From assembly GCA_028289405.1 (NCBI GenBank), contig JANQPP010000121.1:1-64000 (forward strand): a stretch of 64,000 nt of DNA, written 5' to 3'. Shown here one piece after another: positions 16,255 to 25,958 of the stretch; the first letter of the stretch is position 1; the number at the start of each line of letters is the position of its first letter. The notes beneath the pieces are model-generated. The model saw only the letters and a list, made by a program, of their open reading frames with translations, had not been told where the DNA came from and searched no databases. The position numbers and the translations under genes are program-made. Origin of the DNA: Pirellulales bacterium (GTDB lineage Bacteria; Planctomycetota; Planctomycetia; Pirellulales; JANQPP01).

Positions 16255-17565
16255 TCACTTTACACGGGCCACCACGAGCGTGCGGTCGTCGCGATACGGC
16301 TCAGAGACAGCAAATGCCTCCACACCTTGCACGATGTGCGAGACGATCGACTGCGGACTGAAACGGCAAGACTCCGTTAGATATTGGTCCAGCCGCGATG
16401 GACCAAACTGACCTCCCTCCTCGTTCATCGTCTCAGTGATTCCGTCAGTATAGAGGACGAGGAGATCTCCAGGAGACAAGGTGATGACCGAACTTTCATA
16501 GCGGGTCGAATCACCCACGCCGAGAGGGACATTCACCGCCTTATCCAGGGATCCGGCTTCGGAAGTTCCGCAGCGAATCCAGCGGGGAGGATTGTGGCCC
16601 GCCGAGGCATATTCCAATTGCAAGGTTTCCGGATCGAAAATGCCATAAAAAGCGGTCACGAAGGCCTCGAAGCCATTCGTGTAGCGGCTAGCCAGATGCC
16701 AATTCACAAAGCTCAGCATGTCCCCGGGATCACCAGATTCCTCTGGGTAAAGATGCGCGATGCTATGCGTCACGGCCATCATCACGGCGGCCGGGATGCC
16801 GTGTCCGCTCACATCGGCGATGAGCAGCCCCCATTTTCCCGAGGGGAGCGGGAAGAAATCATAGTAGTCCCCACCTGCCCGGCGGGAGGTTTGATAGTAC
16901 GCCGCGAGGCTCAGCCGAGGAATATCGGGCAATTGACGGGGCAGCAGGCTCTGCTGGATCGCCGCGACCGTTTTCAATTCGCGATCGACCTCCTCATACG
17001 CTTCACGCACCTGTTCCGAGAGCACCAAATTGTGCGTGGCACGGCCAAACAGGTTGGCCAGCCAAACATCATCCGGAAACCGCTCGCGGTCAAAAGCGGC
17101 AGGCTGTTCTCGGGTGAGAATGACCATATTCAGAGCTTGGCCTTGGTCGAGCATGGGAATCGCCATCGCCGAGCGCTGCCCCTGAAGGTAGGGTGCGGCG
17201 GGATCGTCGTCCGGGACATCCAATTCATCGAAGATTTGGGGCACGTCACCATACAACAGGTCCGCGAAAAATCCGCCACGTAAGAGCGGCAGGCGGTCGG
17301 CCTGCTTCCAGGGATTGATCTCTTCTTGCCATTCGCTGTAACGAGTCACACGAAACGCTGGACACCGCAAGCCGCGCCGGCTGAGTGAAATCCGGCGATC
17401 CACCGGGAAAATACGGGCCATGCGCCGCGCGTACGCCTGCACCATCTCTTGGGGATGGGTTTGCAGACTCATCTCTTTCACGACGTCGTAAATGGCGTCG
17501 AGCCGTTGCTGCCAATTTGGAATCGGATTGGCTTTCGCGGTTTGGATTTGCGTCATATTTTCCAC
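16255..17565 (-). CDS. SpoIIE/PP2C-type serine phosphatase with N-terminal GAF-like sensor
   Basis: 436 residues. Residues ~20-180 look like a GAF-type sensory region ending in a helical linker (EQVREAYEEVDRELKTVAAIQQSLLPRQLP), the usual lead-in to RsbU/SpoIIE phosphatases. The catalytic domain follows: RRAGGDYYDFF, LLIADVSGHGIPAAVMM, ASAGHNPP, LVLYTDGITETMN and the final DDRTLVV, which provide the metal-binding aspartates. Such enzymes dephosphorylate anti-anti-sigma factors in partner-switching stress pathways, but no STAS or anti-sigma gene is adjacent. MENM or, three codons later, MTQ may be the start. Confidence 0.92.
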   Translation of the reverse strand: MENMTQIQTAKANPIPNWQQRLDAIYDVVKEMSLQTHPQEMVQAYARRMARIFPVDRRISLSRRGLRCPAFRVTRYSEWQEEINPWKQADRLPLLRGGFFADLLYGDVPQIFDELDVPDDDPAAPYLQGQRSAMAIPMLDQGQALNMVILTREQPAAFDRERFPDDVWLANLFGRATHNLVLSEQVREAYEEVDRELKTVAAIQQSLLPRQLPDIPRLSLAAYYQTSRRAGGDYYDFFPLPSGKWGLLIADVSGHGIPAAVMMAVTHSIAHLYPEESGDPGDMLSFVNWHLASRYTNGFEAFVTAFYGIFDPETLQLEYASAGHNPPRWIRCGTSEAGSLDKAVNVPLGVGDSTRYESSVITLSPGDLLVLYTDGITETMNEEGGQFGPSRLDQYLTESCRFSPQSIVSHIVQGVEAFAVSEPYRDDRTLVVARVK

Positions 17566-18114
17566 TGTTTCTTGGTATCGCCCCTTGGATTGCTCAAGCC
17601 ATGTCCCTGCCGTACCGACAACTTCCTTCGTTACGGACGTGGATTCGAGCTAACCGGCCGATGAAATCAGGACCTCGATTCGTCTGCCTCGGAAAATTCT
17701 CGGTACTCCTCAATACATGAGCCAAATGGCCAAGCCTCCGCAAGCGCTCCTCCCGCGACAATGGCGACGTCCTAAGGAAAGGGAAGAGGCATGATTTGCC
17801 TGACAGCGAACCTTCGGCTGAATTAGGCGGAAGCTCACGAATCCATGCTATCCCAGATAATCACCGAAAAGAAGGAAGGCACGGCAAGTAGCGGGAAAAT
17901 TCGCCGCCGCAAGCGAGGCGGACTGTCATCACGAACGTTTTGACAGAACATCTCCAAGAGCGACAAAACGAGGATGTTCAAAATCTGGTTCAGCAGTGGT
18001 GCGTGTGGTGTATTGCCGAATGAGAGCCGTCCGGTTTGAACTTTGTTTGGTGAGCGAAGTTGTCCCCGCCCCTGTGCCCTCCGATTATCTTTTTTGGCAC
18101 TACCGTCCCTTTCT
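17566..18114. other. Intergenic region, nothing recognised
   Basis: About 550 bases upstream of the minus-strand phosphatase gene and downstream of hemW. A short hairpin CCGCC-N8-GGCGG occurs around 17910. No coding frame, tRNA or terminator stands out. The promoter for the phosphatase should lie at its left end. Confidence 0.4.
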
Positions 18115-19347
18115 TCAGCGCCGCAGGAAATGGGGCCAAAGCGCGTCGCTAAGGAGTAATCCGTCTCGGCTCAAACGGAGCCGTCCATCGGCAAGGACGA
18201 GCCATTTCTCTTCCAGGAACCGTGGCAACATGTCTCCCACCAGGTCTGCTACTTGGTGGCCCGTGCGGCGAGCAAACTCTTCCAACTGCACGCCTTCCAA
18301 TCGACGCAGTCCAAACACAAGTGATTCGCGGGCCCGGTCCTCGGCGCCCAACCGTTCCGATTCTTGGACCGGTGACTGGCCCGAAAGCAGGCGTTTGACG
18401 TACGTGAATGGGCTGCGGTGATTAACACGCCGTTCGCCCGCTAAGAAACTTGCCGCACCGGGACCCACGCCGAAAAATTCACCGCCCTGCCAATAATTTT
18501 CGTTGTGGCGGCAGCGATGTCCCGGCCAGGCGAAATTGGAAACCTCGTAATGTTCCAGGCCGGTGGATTCTCCATGTTCGATTGCCGCTAAATACATGTC
18601 CCGTTCGAGTTCTTCGTCGAGCGGAGTCAAATCCCCTCGGCGAACGCGGCTCCAGTAGGCGGTTCCCTTTTCGTAGGTGAGTCCATAGGTGGAAAGGTGG
18701 TCGGGCTCAAAAGTACCTGCCTCTCGCAGGTCGGCCTTCCACTCATCCAGGGACTCGCCCGGAGTGCCAAAAATCAGATCGAGTGATACGGAAGCAAATT
18801 GCCGCACGCGGGGCCAGATCTGCTCCAGAACTTGCGGCGCGTGGTCCCGTTCCAGTAGCCGTAGCTTTGCGGCGTGAAAGGATTGCATGCCGAGGCTGAT
18901 GCGTGTCACACCGGCGGCGAGCAGAAGATCGGTTCGCGCTTCGTCCACATCCCGGGGGTTGGCTTCCACGCTGTATTCGCCGCTGGGCAAAAGCGGGAAC
19001 CAGCGTTCAATTAACGTCAAGAGTTGTTGTAATTCGGGCGGTGGCAGATGGGTCGGCGTACCGCCACCTAGAAACAGCGTCCGCACCGGGCGGGGAGTTT
19101 GCAGGTCCTCTAGTTCCTTCTCCAGTGCCCGCAGGTAACCATCGATCAGATCATCGCGTCCCGCCACGAGCGTGAAATTGCAGTATCCGCAGCGTTGCGC
19201 GCAGAACGGGACATGCACGTACGCCGAACTTGGATCCGCCGTTGGCTGCGCGTCGTTTTGGTTCACGGCGGAACGAACCGATGCGGCAGGTTTTGGTGCA
19301 TGCGAAGAAAACGTCAGAAAAGTACCACGGCCTCCTCGGGGAGCCAT
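18115..19347 (-). CDS. hemW: HemW-like radical SAM protein (coproporphyrinogen III oxidase-like)
   Basis: About 410 residues from ATG 19347. The core begins with YVHVPFCAQRCGYCNF, which contains the radical-SAM cluster motif C-x3-C-x2-C with the extra Cys-Asn-Phe of the HemN/HemW family. It is followed by TLFLGGGTPTHL, the conserved ISLGMQSFH, LDLIFGTPGES, STYGLTYEKGT and HYEVSNFAWPGHRCRHNENYW. HemW is a heme chaperone rather than an oxidase; I infer that because the longer N-terminal part of true HemN is missing. The chosen start overlaps the end of batE by 34 bases; a GTG at 19266 is an alternative with no clear ribosome site. The gene is the last of the moxR/bat operon. Confidence 0.88.
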   Translation of the reverse strand: MAPRGGRGTFLTFSSHAPKPAASVRSAVNQNDAQPTADPSSAYVHVPFCAQRCGYCNFTLVAGRDDLIDGYLRALEKELEDLQTPRPVRTLFLGGGTPTHLPPPELQQLLTLIERWFPLLPSGEYSVEANPRDVDEARTDLLLAAGVTRISLGMQSFHAAKLRLLERDHAPQVLEQIWPRVRQFASVSLDLIFGTPGESLDEWKADLREAGTFEPDHLSTYGLTYEKGTAYWSRVRRGDLTPLDEELERDMYLAAIEHGESTGLEHYEVSNFAWPGHRCRHNENYWQGGEFFGVGPGAASFLAGERRVNHRSPFTYVKRLLSGQSPVQESERLGAEDRARESLVFGLRRLEGVQLEEFARRTGHQVADLVGDMLPRFLEEKWLVLADGRLRLSRDGLLLSDALWPHFLRR

Positions 19348-20111
19348 CCCTGCTGACCGCCGGGAAACTCTGCAAAAAGCCAGGAGTTCCGCTTCTCCAG
19401 CAACATGAATTCCGTCCCTTCTGGCAATGGCCGCGTAAAGGCGGGCGCGAAGCTTTCCGCGTTCCCCTTCCGGGCTTCGACTTGGCTGTCCACGATCACG
19501 CCGGACACGCGATACTCGTACCGATAGACATCGTAGCCGATCGAAACGCTCAAGAGCAGTAGCACGGCGAGCGAAGCTCGGGCAACCCACCGCAGCCCTC
19601 GGCGGGGCCATACCGTCGCCACGACGGCGGCTAGGCACGCCAAGGCGGCGAGACCGAACGCGAGATGGAACTTTTCGTGATAAGCCAGCCAGTTTTGCCA
19701 GGGGATGACCGTCTCCCATAAAGGCCATACCTGCCGGGCCAGCGCTTCCCCACTCAAAAGATCAAGATTCGCCGCCAAGTAGGGATCACGTGGCAGGTAT
19801 CGTTCCGCTTGTCGGTAAGCCGCAATGGCCCGACCTTTTCGGCCCGCGTGGGTGTAGGCATTTCCCTGCTGAAAAAAGAGGTCTCCATGCACGAATCCCC
19901 GATCTAGGATTTGTTGGTAGAGCGCCGCCGCGCGGAGGAAGTCGCTGTCTTGCACCGCCTGATTCAGCGTGGTTTCCGCTTGTTTCCACAACCCTTCCAC
20001 TTCGTCTGAAGGTCCGCCGCCACATCCGGAGGCAGCGACGTAGCATGCCATGAATAAAGCCCGCCACAGCGGGCAGGCTCGAGTGATCGATATTCGCGGC
20101 AGGCCACGCAT
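19314..20111 (-). CDS. batE: BatE-like TPR/SH3 lipoprotein-like protein
   Basis: 265 residues. The N-terminus is hydrophobic with VAASGCGGG, a possible lipobox. A TPR region follows (~40-115; AALYQQILDRGFVHGDLFFQQGNAY and AIAAYRQAERYLPRDPY in two parts), then two membrane segments (~150-190), then a C-terminal bacterial SH3-like domain (GTEFMLLEKRNSWLFAEFPGG). This TPR - membrane - SH3 order is that of BatE. The ATG shares one base with the batD stop (TGATG), indicating translational coupling. With the other Bat proteins it probably forms a membrane complex linked to envelope stress; the biochemical role is not established. Confidence 0.85.
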   Translation of the reverse strand: MRGLPRISITRACPLWRALFMACYVAASGCGGGPSDEVEGLWKQAETTLNQAVQDSDFLRAAALYQQILDRGFVHGDLFFQQGNAYTHAGRKGRAIAAYRQAERYLPRDPYLAANLDLLSGEALARQVWPLWETVIPWQNWLAYHEKFHLAFGLAALACLAAVVATVWPRRGLRWVARASLAVLLLLSVSIGYDVYRYEYRVSGVIVDSQVEARKGNAESFAPAFTRPLPEGTEFMLLEKRNSWLFAEFPGGQQGWLPEEAVVLF

Positions 20112-22051
20112 CAGAAACTCCGCATATTCATAACCGATGCCAAGTCCGCCAATAGACGTTTCGCATCATCGAAAGTTTCGACCGACAGATTGCTGGAGGA
20201 TCCGAATCTTACTTCCTCGCTCGCCGCGGCGATTCGCGCGGCACGCTCCACCAGTTCATCAGGCAGCCCCGCCAATTCAAGCCGCTCAGCCAAGTCCTGG
20301 CCGCTGAGAAGTGGATCATCGCCGCCCAAGGTGTCGGCCACATAACCGGAAACCGCCTGATGCAGTTTTTCGGCCGCAGCGCGGACTTCCTTGCGTTCCC
20401 ATGATTGGCGGGCCTCTCGCAGGCCATTTTGGCTCCGCTTCCACGCGCCCCGTCGGCGGATTTCCGCTTCATTCCGAGGGCGCCGCCGCCAGGCCACGAC
20501 TCCCCAGGCGGCCAGGTAAGCTCCACACAAGCCTCCCATCCCCGCCGCCCAACGCAGCGGACGTATCCGTTGATTACGCAGCGCGGAAATATCAACCGCC
20601 TTTCCGAAGAGGCCCTCTTCCGAAGTTTCCCAAGCAGCGTTTTCGTCTGTTCTGTCGCGGGGAGCTTTGGCCAGATCCGCAGCGGAGAGCCGTTCCGCTT
20701 CCGCCACATCCACCGGCAACCGTTCGGTTTCGAGGGTTACATACCGCTCCGTTTCCACGTCGAAATAAGACAGAGGAATCGAAGGGATCGCGTCCACGGT
20801 GGCAGTTTTCGACCGCAGCGCGTAGACGAAACGTCGCGTCCCGCCTTGAGTGTCGGTGGACGCATCGTAAATGCGAAACTGTTCAGCGAATTCCGGAATC
20901 TGCTCCAAGTCTGGTGGCACGGCCAAAGCGAGCGAACCTTCACTGCGCAAATTCAAGGTGAGCGTCAGTGGATCACCCACGCGAACTTCCTCGGGGGTGA
21001 CTTGAGCTTCGCATTCCATCATACCGATCGCGCCGATGTAGCTTTCGGGGCGACCTTCCTCGGGCGGTTCACGCACCGTGATCGTGACCTCGGGTGTCGT
21101 GGCGAAGACCCGCTCCGCGACGACCTTCTGGTTCTCTATTTCCCCTCCAGCAAAAGTTCCCCGCAAAATGGCCCGGCCTAGTCCGTATTCTCCAACGTGA
21201 TTGCTATGAAACGTCCGCGTGAACGTGTACTCCCAATATTGGTCTTCCTCGCCGTCCGCGCGAGTTCTGGTGACTCGCTCGGGCTGAGGTTGAAACAAGA
21301 GTCGCTGGGAGTCGAAGAACAAAAACAAGCTGTCATCCCGTCGAATATCGTTGATCGCGAAGCCATGATTCCCTCGATAAACGTAACTTCCCAACCAGGT
21401 TTTCCAATCCTGCTCCGGCTGAAGTTTCTCGGGAAGATTTTCGTCGATGGCCCAGGGAATTTCCAAGGAAGGGTGCTCTCGAATCAGCGGCTCCAGTGGA
21501 CTTCTTGATTCATAAGGTGCGGGCAGCCCCTTCAAAGCCACGGTCAGCAGTACCTCACATTTCTGCGTGGGATAGACGATGGCCGGCACCGCCTCAATTT
21601 CCAGCAGGGCCACCTCTTGTGCGCCCGGCTCCAGAACTTGCACCGTAATGCGTCGCCCGGCGATTTCTTCACCGTTCACGTTCACCACCGGCGGAGGAAT
21701 TTCCATCTCGCCCGTGGAACGAGGAGTCAAACGATAACGGAAAATGATACCGAAGCGGCGAACGCTGCTTCGTCCGCCCGGCGTGATGGAAAAACTACTG
21801 GTGTTGTAGGACTGTGGACCTAAAAAATGCACATCGAAAAAGTCATGGACGGGCAATTCGGGTGGAGGCAAATCCTCCACGTTCGACACGTTCAGCGTGT
21901 AGATCAAGGACTCCCCCTCGTAAAGGCGGGCCCTATCCACGCTGGCTTTGATCGTGACCTCTTGGGCACGAACCGTTTGCGCATGCACCATGGCGGCTAA
22001 AAAGCAAACGGCACAAACAGCCCCCATCCAGATGTGCTTCCAACGTGACAT
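20111..22051 (-). CDS. batD: BatD family protein
   Basis: 646 residues from the ATG two bases after the batC stop; a longer frame start would lie inside batC and has no signal peptide. A signal peptide (SRWKHIWMGAVCAVCFLAA) is followed by several beta-sandwich repeats. These carry the BatD-type sequences ARLYEGESLIYTLNVSN, PLSYFDVETERYV and VRVGDPLTLTLNLRSEG. One membrane segment lies near residue 500 (AAGMGGLCGAYLAAWGVVAW), and a cytoplasmic helical tail follows it. It fits the BatD family of proteins encoded beside the vWA proteins BatA and BatB; its periplasmic part probably binds partner proteins. Confidence 0.9.
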   Translation of the reverse strand: MSRWKHIWMGAVCAVCFLAAMVHAQTVRAQEVTIKASVDRARLYEGESLIYTLNVSNVEDLPPPELPVHDFFDVHFLGPQSYNTSSFSITPGGRSSVRRFGIIFRYRLTPRSTGEMEIPPPVVNVNGEEIAGRRITVQVLEPGAQEVALLEIEAVPAIVYPTQKCEVLLTVALKGLPAPYESRSPLEPLIREHPSLEIPWAIDENLPEKLQPEQDWKTWLGSYVYRGNHGFAINDIRRDDSLFLFFDSQRLLFQPQPERVTRTRADGEEDQYWEYTFTRTFHSNHVGEYGLGRAILRGTFAGGEIENQKVVAERVFATTPEVTITVREPPEEGRPESYIGAIGMMECEAQVTPEEVRVGDPLTLTLNLRSEGSLALAVPPDLEQIPEFAEQFRIYDASTDTQGGTRRFVYALRSKTATVDAIPSIPLSYFDVETERYVTLETERLPVDVAEAERLSAADLAKAPRDRTDENAAWETSEEGLFGKAVDISALRNQRIRPLRWAAGMGGLCGAYLAAWGVVAWRRRPRNEAEIRRRGAWKRSQNGLREARQSWERKEVRAAAEKLHQAVSGYVADTLGGDDPLLSGQDLAERLELAGLPDELVERAARIAAASEEVRFGSSSNLSVETFDDAKRLLADLASVMNMRSF

Positions 22052-22053
22052 GC

Positions 22054-23847
22054 TCACCAATCCCGTTCCACGGGTTCTCTGCGGTACAGCCATTGTTCCA
22101 ACTGTTTTCGCTGCCGGCGGTGTTCCCGCTCGCGCTCCCGGAGACGTTGTAACAGCGCTTCGACTTGTTGCGGTGTCATGGGGCGATTCTCTTGTTCGGA
22201 AGCGTCTGGTTGTTTTCCTGATTCTTTTTCCTGCTCCTGAGATTTACTCTCATCCGGTTCGTTTGGCTCTTCAGGTTTCGGCTGTGCTTTGTCGGAATCC
22301 TCGGACTGTGATTCGTTGTTCTGCTCAGAGGGAGAGTCCTCCGAGGAATCGTTTTCACTTTGCGGTTGCTGATCTTGATCCTGCTGGGAATCCTGCTGTT
22401 GCTGTTGGTCTTGTTGGGATTCTGGTGGGGTTGATTTGGCAATTTCTTCCAACAGCCTCAACGCTTCTTCTGCGGGCGGCTGCGCGGCAGGCCAGTCCGA
22501 CTGCTCCAAATGTTCGGCCGCGTGCTGCGTGAGGGGCGGGATTTGTGGACCCAATTCCACGGCCTTGTTCAACATCTGACGATATTGGGCTAATTGCTCC
22601 TCCGCTGAAGCATCGACGCCGGACGAGGCGGACGTATCTGCCGGGAGTTCGGGCGCTTCATCGAGGGGATGCGGTTCGTCGCCGGTCGTCGTCGTTTCTG
22701 CAGGCGGCAATTGCGCCAACTCCGCTTCCGCTCGTTCGGGTAGCACGCGGACCCAACGATCGACTCGCCGCTCTTGGCGTGCCGTTTGTTCAGCGTCGCC
22801 TGGCAAAGAGTCACCGGTATCGGCTGTGGCAGGAGGTTCGTCGGACGTACGGCTTTTGATGGTGGAAACGACTTTTTTCTGTTGCTCCAAGGATCGTTCG
22901 AGTAAATGTGGCAGCGGCGCCACGGCGAGGTAGAGATCGTCCAACGCTCTCCAGGCGGCGTCTTGGGCTTCGACGGCGAGCAATATCTCCTGACTGTTCA
23001 AGCCGTCAGCAGCTCGCTGCATGTGATCTCCCGTCTGCCCGATTCGATGATCCAACGCCTTTTGCATGTCCTCCGGCAGCGGTTCGGCAGGCGCTCCATT
23101 CGACATCGCGGTGGCGAGTGCGGCTACAAGTTTTTCCCTCAAATGGGGCATCTCCGCCGCCAGTTGACGTTGGGCCCGCGCCGTTTCCCATAGTTTTTGG
23201 CGGAGAAGTGGGGAATCTAGTTCTTCCGTGGTGGCTTGAGCCTGCTGTCGCAAATTCTCCTGCTCTTCTTGCAACTGTTGCAGGTAGTCGGGAAGGTCCG
23301 CTTCGTCCCGGCGTTTTTGGCGGTCCAATTCTTTCCACGCCGCTTGCATGTGTTTGATCCACAAGCGGATCGCCTCCAAATTGCGCCGCGCTGCCGCGTG
23401 TCCTGGTTCGACCTCCAGACAATCGCGGTAATGGCTGACGGCTTGCAGTAGCAGATCCACGCCTGCTTGGCGAGTTTCGGATGACGCTACCAAAGGTTCC
23501 TGACCAAACATCGCTTGTGCCTTGGCGACCGAAAGATGCCCCAGATTGTAGTGGCTCTCCGCCGCGACATGCGGATCGCGGGCCACGGCCGCGCGTTGAA
23601 ATAGAGGAATTGCTTCGTCTGGTTTTCCTCCAGCGGCGAGCGCGCAGGCTTGATCAAAGAGGATCCGGGGATCTTCGACCTTTAGTTTTTCGGCACGCTG
23701 GAATTTTTCAAGCGCCGCCGTGTACTCTCCCTGCTGGTAACGTGTAATCCCTTCCCGCACCAGTCGGGTTGCCGATTCCTTCCCCGAAACGACTCCGGGT
23801 AGGAATGCCAGCAGCATCGTCACGAGGATCAGTGGATGATACATCAC
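22054..23847 (-). CDS. batC: BatC-like TPR protein with long acidic/Gln-rich low-complexity tail
   Basis: 597 residues. A signal peptide (ending about VVSGKES) leads into TPR repeats at ~30-160 (GEYTAALEKFQRAEKL; AIPLFQRAAVARDPH; HYNLGHLS). After a coiled-coil segment rich in Gln, Glu and Arg come about 200 residues of extreme low complexity, mostly Gln, Asp, Ser, Glu and Pro (around 440-550). The last residues are Arg-rich and end PVERDW, a tail typical of BatC-like proteins beside vWA genes. It overlaps batB by four bases and is followed by batD after two bases. The low-complexity region is unusually long and probably disordered. Confidence 0.88.
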   Translation of the reverse strand: MMYHPLILVTMLLAFLPGVVSGKESATRLVREGITRYQQGEYTAALEKFQRAEKLKVEDPRILFDQACALAAGGKPDEAIPLFQRAAVARDPHVAAESHYNLGHLSVAKAQAMFGQEPLVASSETRQAGVDLLLQAVSHYRDCLEVEPGHAAARRNLEAIRLWIKHMQAAWKELDRQKRRDEADLPDYLQQLQEEQENLRQQAQATTEELDSPLLRQKLWETARAQRQLAAEMPHLREKLVAALATAMSNGAPAEPLPEDMQKALDHRIGQTGDHMQRAADGLNSQEILLAVEAQDAAWRALDDLYLAVAPLPHLLERSLEQQKKVVSTIKSRTSDEPPATADTGDSLPGDAEQTARQERRVDRWVRVLPERAEAELAQLPPAETTTTGDEPHPLDEAPELPADTSASSGVDASAEEQLAQYRQMLNKAVELGPQIPPLTQHAAEHLEQSDWPAAQPPAEEALRLLEEIAKSTPPESQQDQQQQQDSQQDQDQQPQSENDSSEDSPSEQNNESQSEDSDKAQPKPEEPNEPDESKSQEQEKESGKQPDASEQENRPMTPQQVEALLQRLREREREHRRQRKQLEQWLYRREPVERDW

Positions 23848-24872
23848 GCGGCCTTCTCGGATTCAAGGTAGGCTTGCGTGCGACAGGGAGCCACTAGGCT
23901 TTCTCCAAGCAGGAAGACCACCGCCGTGAAGGCGAACCATTGATATTGTTCCAATCGCCGTTCCCGTTTGCCGCCGCGCGTTTCCGCCCTCCGAAGTTCC
24001 GCCAATTCTTCGCGACAGCGTTCGCCCAAATCGTATGCCCTCGTGGCCGCGGGGATGTAGGTGCCTCCCGTCTTGAGGGCAATGGAGCGTAGCAGTTCCT
24101 CATCTAGCTTGGACCAGACTTGCTGGCCTGCATGCTCCACATAACCCTTGGCCGATCCCTTTTCTTGAAGGGGGATGCGGGCTCCTTCGCGCGGATCACC
24201 GAGTCCCACGGCGATGACCTTCACACCCCGCTCGGCTGCCGCCTCGGCGGCCTCCAAGGGATACGAATCTTGGTCTTCGCCATCGGTGATCAGCAAGACC
24301 ACTTGGTCCCGGTCGTGAGCCGGTTTCATGGTTTCGAGTGATTTACGGAGCGCATCTCCGATCAAGCTGCCACCACGAGGCGCGCTTTGCGTATCGACCT
24401 CTTCCAACGCCTGGCGAAAGAAGCCATGGTCGGTGGTCAAGGGAACTTTCACCACGGGCCGCCCGGCGAACACGATCAGTCCCGCTCGGTCTCCTCGCAA
24501 CTGTTCCAACACGTCTTGAATGTCGAATTTGGCCCGCTCGAGGCGATTGGGGGCGATATCCTCGGCCAGCATGGAGCGGGAAACGTCCAGTACGATGGAC
24601 AGATCCAGCCCGCGCGCGACGACCTCCTCGAAGCGTGTACCGAAGCGTGGCCGAGCCAGTGCCAGAATTGCCGCCGCCAGCCCCAGCAACAATGCCAACC
24701 CTTTCCACCAACGGCGCGGTCCGCGCAAGTCGGGCATGAGGCGCGCACGCATGTTGGCCTCAAAGAGGCGTGCCGCCGCCTGCCGCTTTCGCCTTTGGGC
24801 ATAGAACAACAGCGTCACGAGCACCGGCAGGAGCCACAGCAGCAACAGGAGTCTTGGATTTCCCCAATCCAT
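23844..24872 (-). CDS. batB: BatB: membrane-anchored vWA-domain protein
   Basis: 342 residues. Two N-terminal membrane segments (~6-24 and 55-75) precede a von Willebrand A domain whose metal site is intact: D96-V-S98-R-S100, then the later acidic residue in LLITDGEDQDSYP. A last hydrophobic helix at ~310-330 anchors the C-terminus. The preceding residues contain QQVWSKLDEELLRSIALKTGGTYIPA in pieces, typical of BatB. It lies 18 bases after batA. BatA and BatB are thought to work together as membrane vWA modules near the MoxR ATPase; targets are unknown. Confidence 0.92.
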   Translation of the reverse strand: MDWGNPRLLLLLWLLPVLVTLLFYAQRRKRQAAARLFEANMRARLMPDLRGPRRWWKGLALLLGLAAAILALARPRFGTRFEEVVARGLDLSIVLDVSRSMLAEDIAPNRLERAKFDIQDVLEQLRGDRAGLIVFAGRPVVKVPLTTDHGFFRQALEEVDTQSAPRGGSLIGDALRKSLETMKPAHDRDQVVLLITDGEDQDSYPLEAAEAAAERGVKVIAVGLGDPREGARIPLQEKGSAKGYVEHAGQQVWSKLDEELLRSIALKTGGTYIPAATRAYDLGERCREELAELRRAETRGGKRERRLEQYQWFAFTAVVFLLGESLVAPCRTQAYLESEKAA

Positions 24873-24890
24873 GCGATTCTGCTTCTACTA

Positions 24891-25958
24891 TTACGGCAAC
24901 GTACGAAAACGGGTGGAGGCTAAGGTGATTTCCAGTAGCACGCAAGCCAATCCCGGTACGATCCAATACGAAAAAAGTTCGCGATAGCGCATATAAATCC
25001 GGCCCTCGGAGATGGTTTTCTCCAACTGATCGATCTCCGCGTAGACGTCGTTTAAGGCAGCGGTGTCTTCCGCGTTAAAGTAACGCCCATCGGTGGTCGC
25101 CGCGATTTTCCGCAACGTTTCCTCGTCAAGCCGCACAACCCGGGGCACGAACACGCGGTTCCCCAGCGGATCCAAAGCTGGAAAGGGAGCACGGCCCGTT
25201 CGTCCCACGCCGATGGCGTAAATCTTGATTCCGGCGGCCTTGGCGGCATCCGCAGCTTCCTCCGGAGCGATCACGCCCGCCGTATTCTCCCCGTCTGAGA
25301 GGAGAATAATTACTTTGCTTTTGGCGTCGATGTCCCGCAGGCGATCGACCGCCAGCAGCAGAGCATCGCCGATCGCCGTGGACATTTCTTCTTCCAGCAG
25401 CGACTGATTGATGATGCGCCCCCGTTGGTCCCGGATCGGCTTCGGGATTTGCACACTTCCCAGGACTTCCAAGAGCACTCCGTGATCCAGAGTGAGCGGG
25501 CACATGGCATTCGCGAAACCCCCGAATTCGATGAGACCGATGCGGTCGTTGGGTCGGCCCGACAATTCTTCCGCCCCGGACACGAAATCCCGAAATACCT
25601 TTTTTACGGCGGTGAGCCGGTCCACCGGCTGGCCATCCAGTTGAAAATCATGCGCCTGCATGGAGCCAGAGCGATCGATGCACATCTCGATGGCGATTCC
25701 CTCGGCCCGGACACGGTAATCTTCGCGACCTTTTTGCGGGCGAGCTAAACCGACAACAAGACAGCAAAGCCCCCATGTTCGCAGCCAGGCGAGACGCCGC
25801 TGAAACCAAACGGTCCAAGTCTCGGGAAGCACGTCCAAGCGACGAATACTGGAAAACACCACGGCCGGTTTTTGCTGCCGCGCTCGCCACCACGCTCCAC
25901 CCAGCACCGGCAGCAGCAGCAACAGCCAAAAGGGATCCCCGAAGCGGAAACCGTTCAC
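24891..25958 (-). CDS. batA: BatA: membrane-anchored vWA-domain protein
   Basis: 355 residues. It has an N-terminal double membrane segment (~8-22 and 58-72) and a vWA domain with an intact MIDAS: D95-R-S97-G-S99, the Thr region STAIGDALLLAVDRL, and LLSDGENTAG. A C-terminal membrane helix lies at about 330-350. Sequence between the two is BatA-like (IGLIEFGGFANAMCPLTLDHG, KIYAIGVGRTG). The start overlaps the preceding gene by four bases (ATGA). It is part of the moxR-bat operon and acts at the cytoplasmic membrane with its vWA domain probably in the periplasm or cytoplasm; the topology is not settled by sequence alone. Confidence 0.92.
   Translation of the reverse strand: MNGFRFGDPFWLLLLLPVLGGAWWRARQQKPAVVFSSIRRLDVLPETWTVWFQRRLAWLRTWGLCCLVVGLARPQKGREDYRVRAEGIAIEMCIDRSGSMQAHDFQLDGQPVDRLTAVKKVFRDFVSGAEELSGRPNDRIGLIEFGGFANAMCPLTLDHGVLLEVLGSVQIPKPIRDQRGRIINQSLLEEEMSTAIGDALLLAVDRLRDIDAKSKVIILLSDGENTAGVIAPEEAADAAKAAGIKIYAIGVGRTGRAPFPALDPLGNRVFVPRVVRLDEETLRKIAATTDGRYFNAEDTAALNDVYAEIDQLEKTISEGRIYMRYRELFSYWIVPGLACVLLEITLASTRFRTLP

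Noticed and set aside
19348-19728. N-terminal extension of the hemW frame
   Set aside because: It overlaps batE on the same strand in another frame, and HemW proteins begin near the VHVPFC motif.
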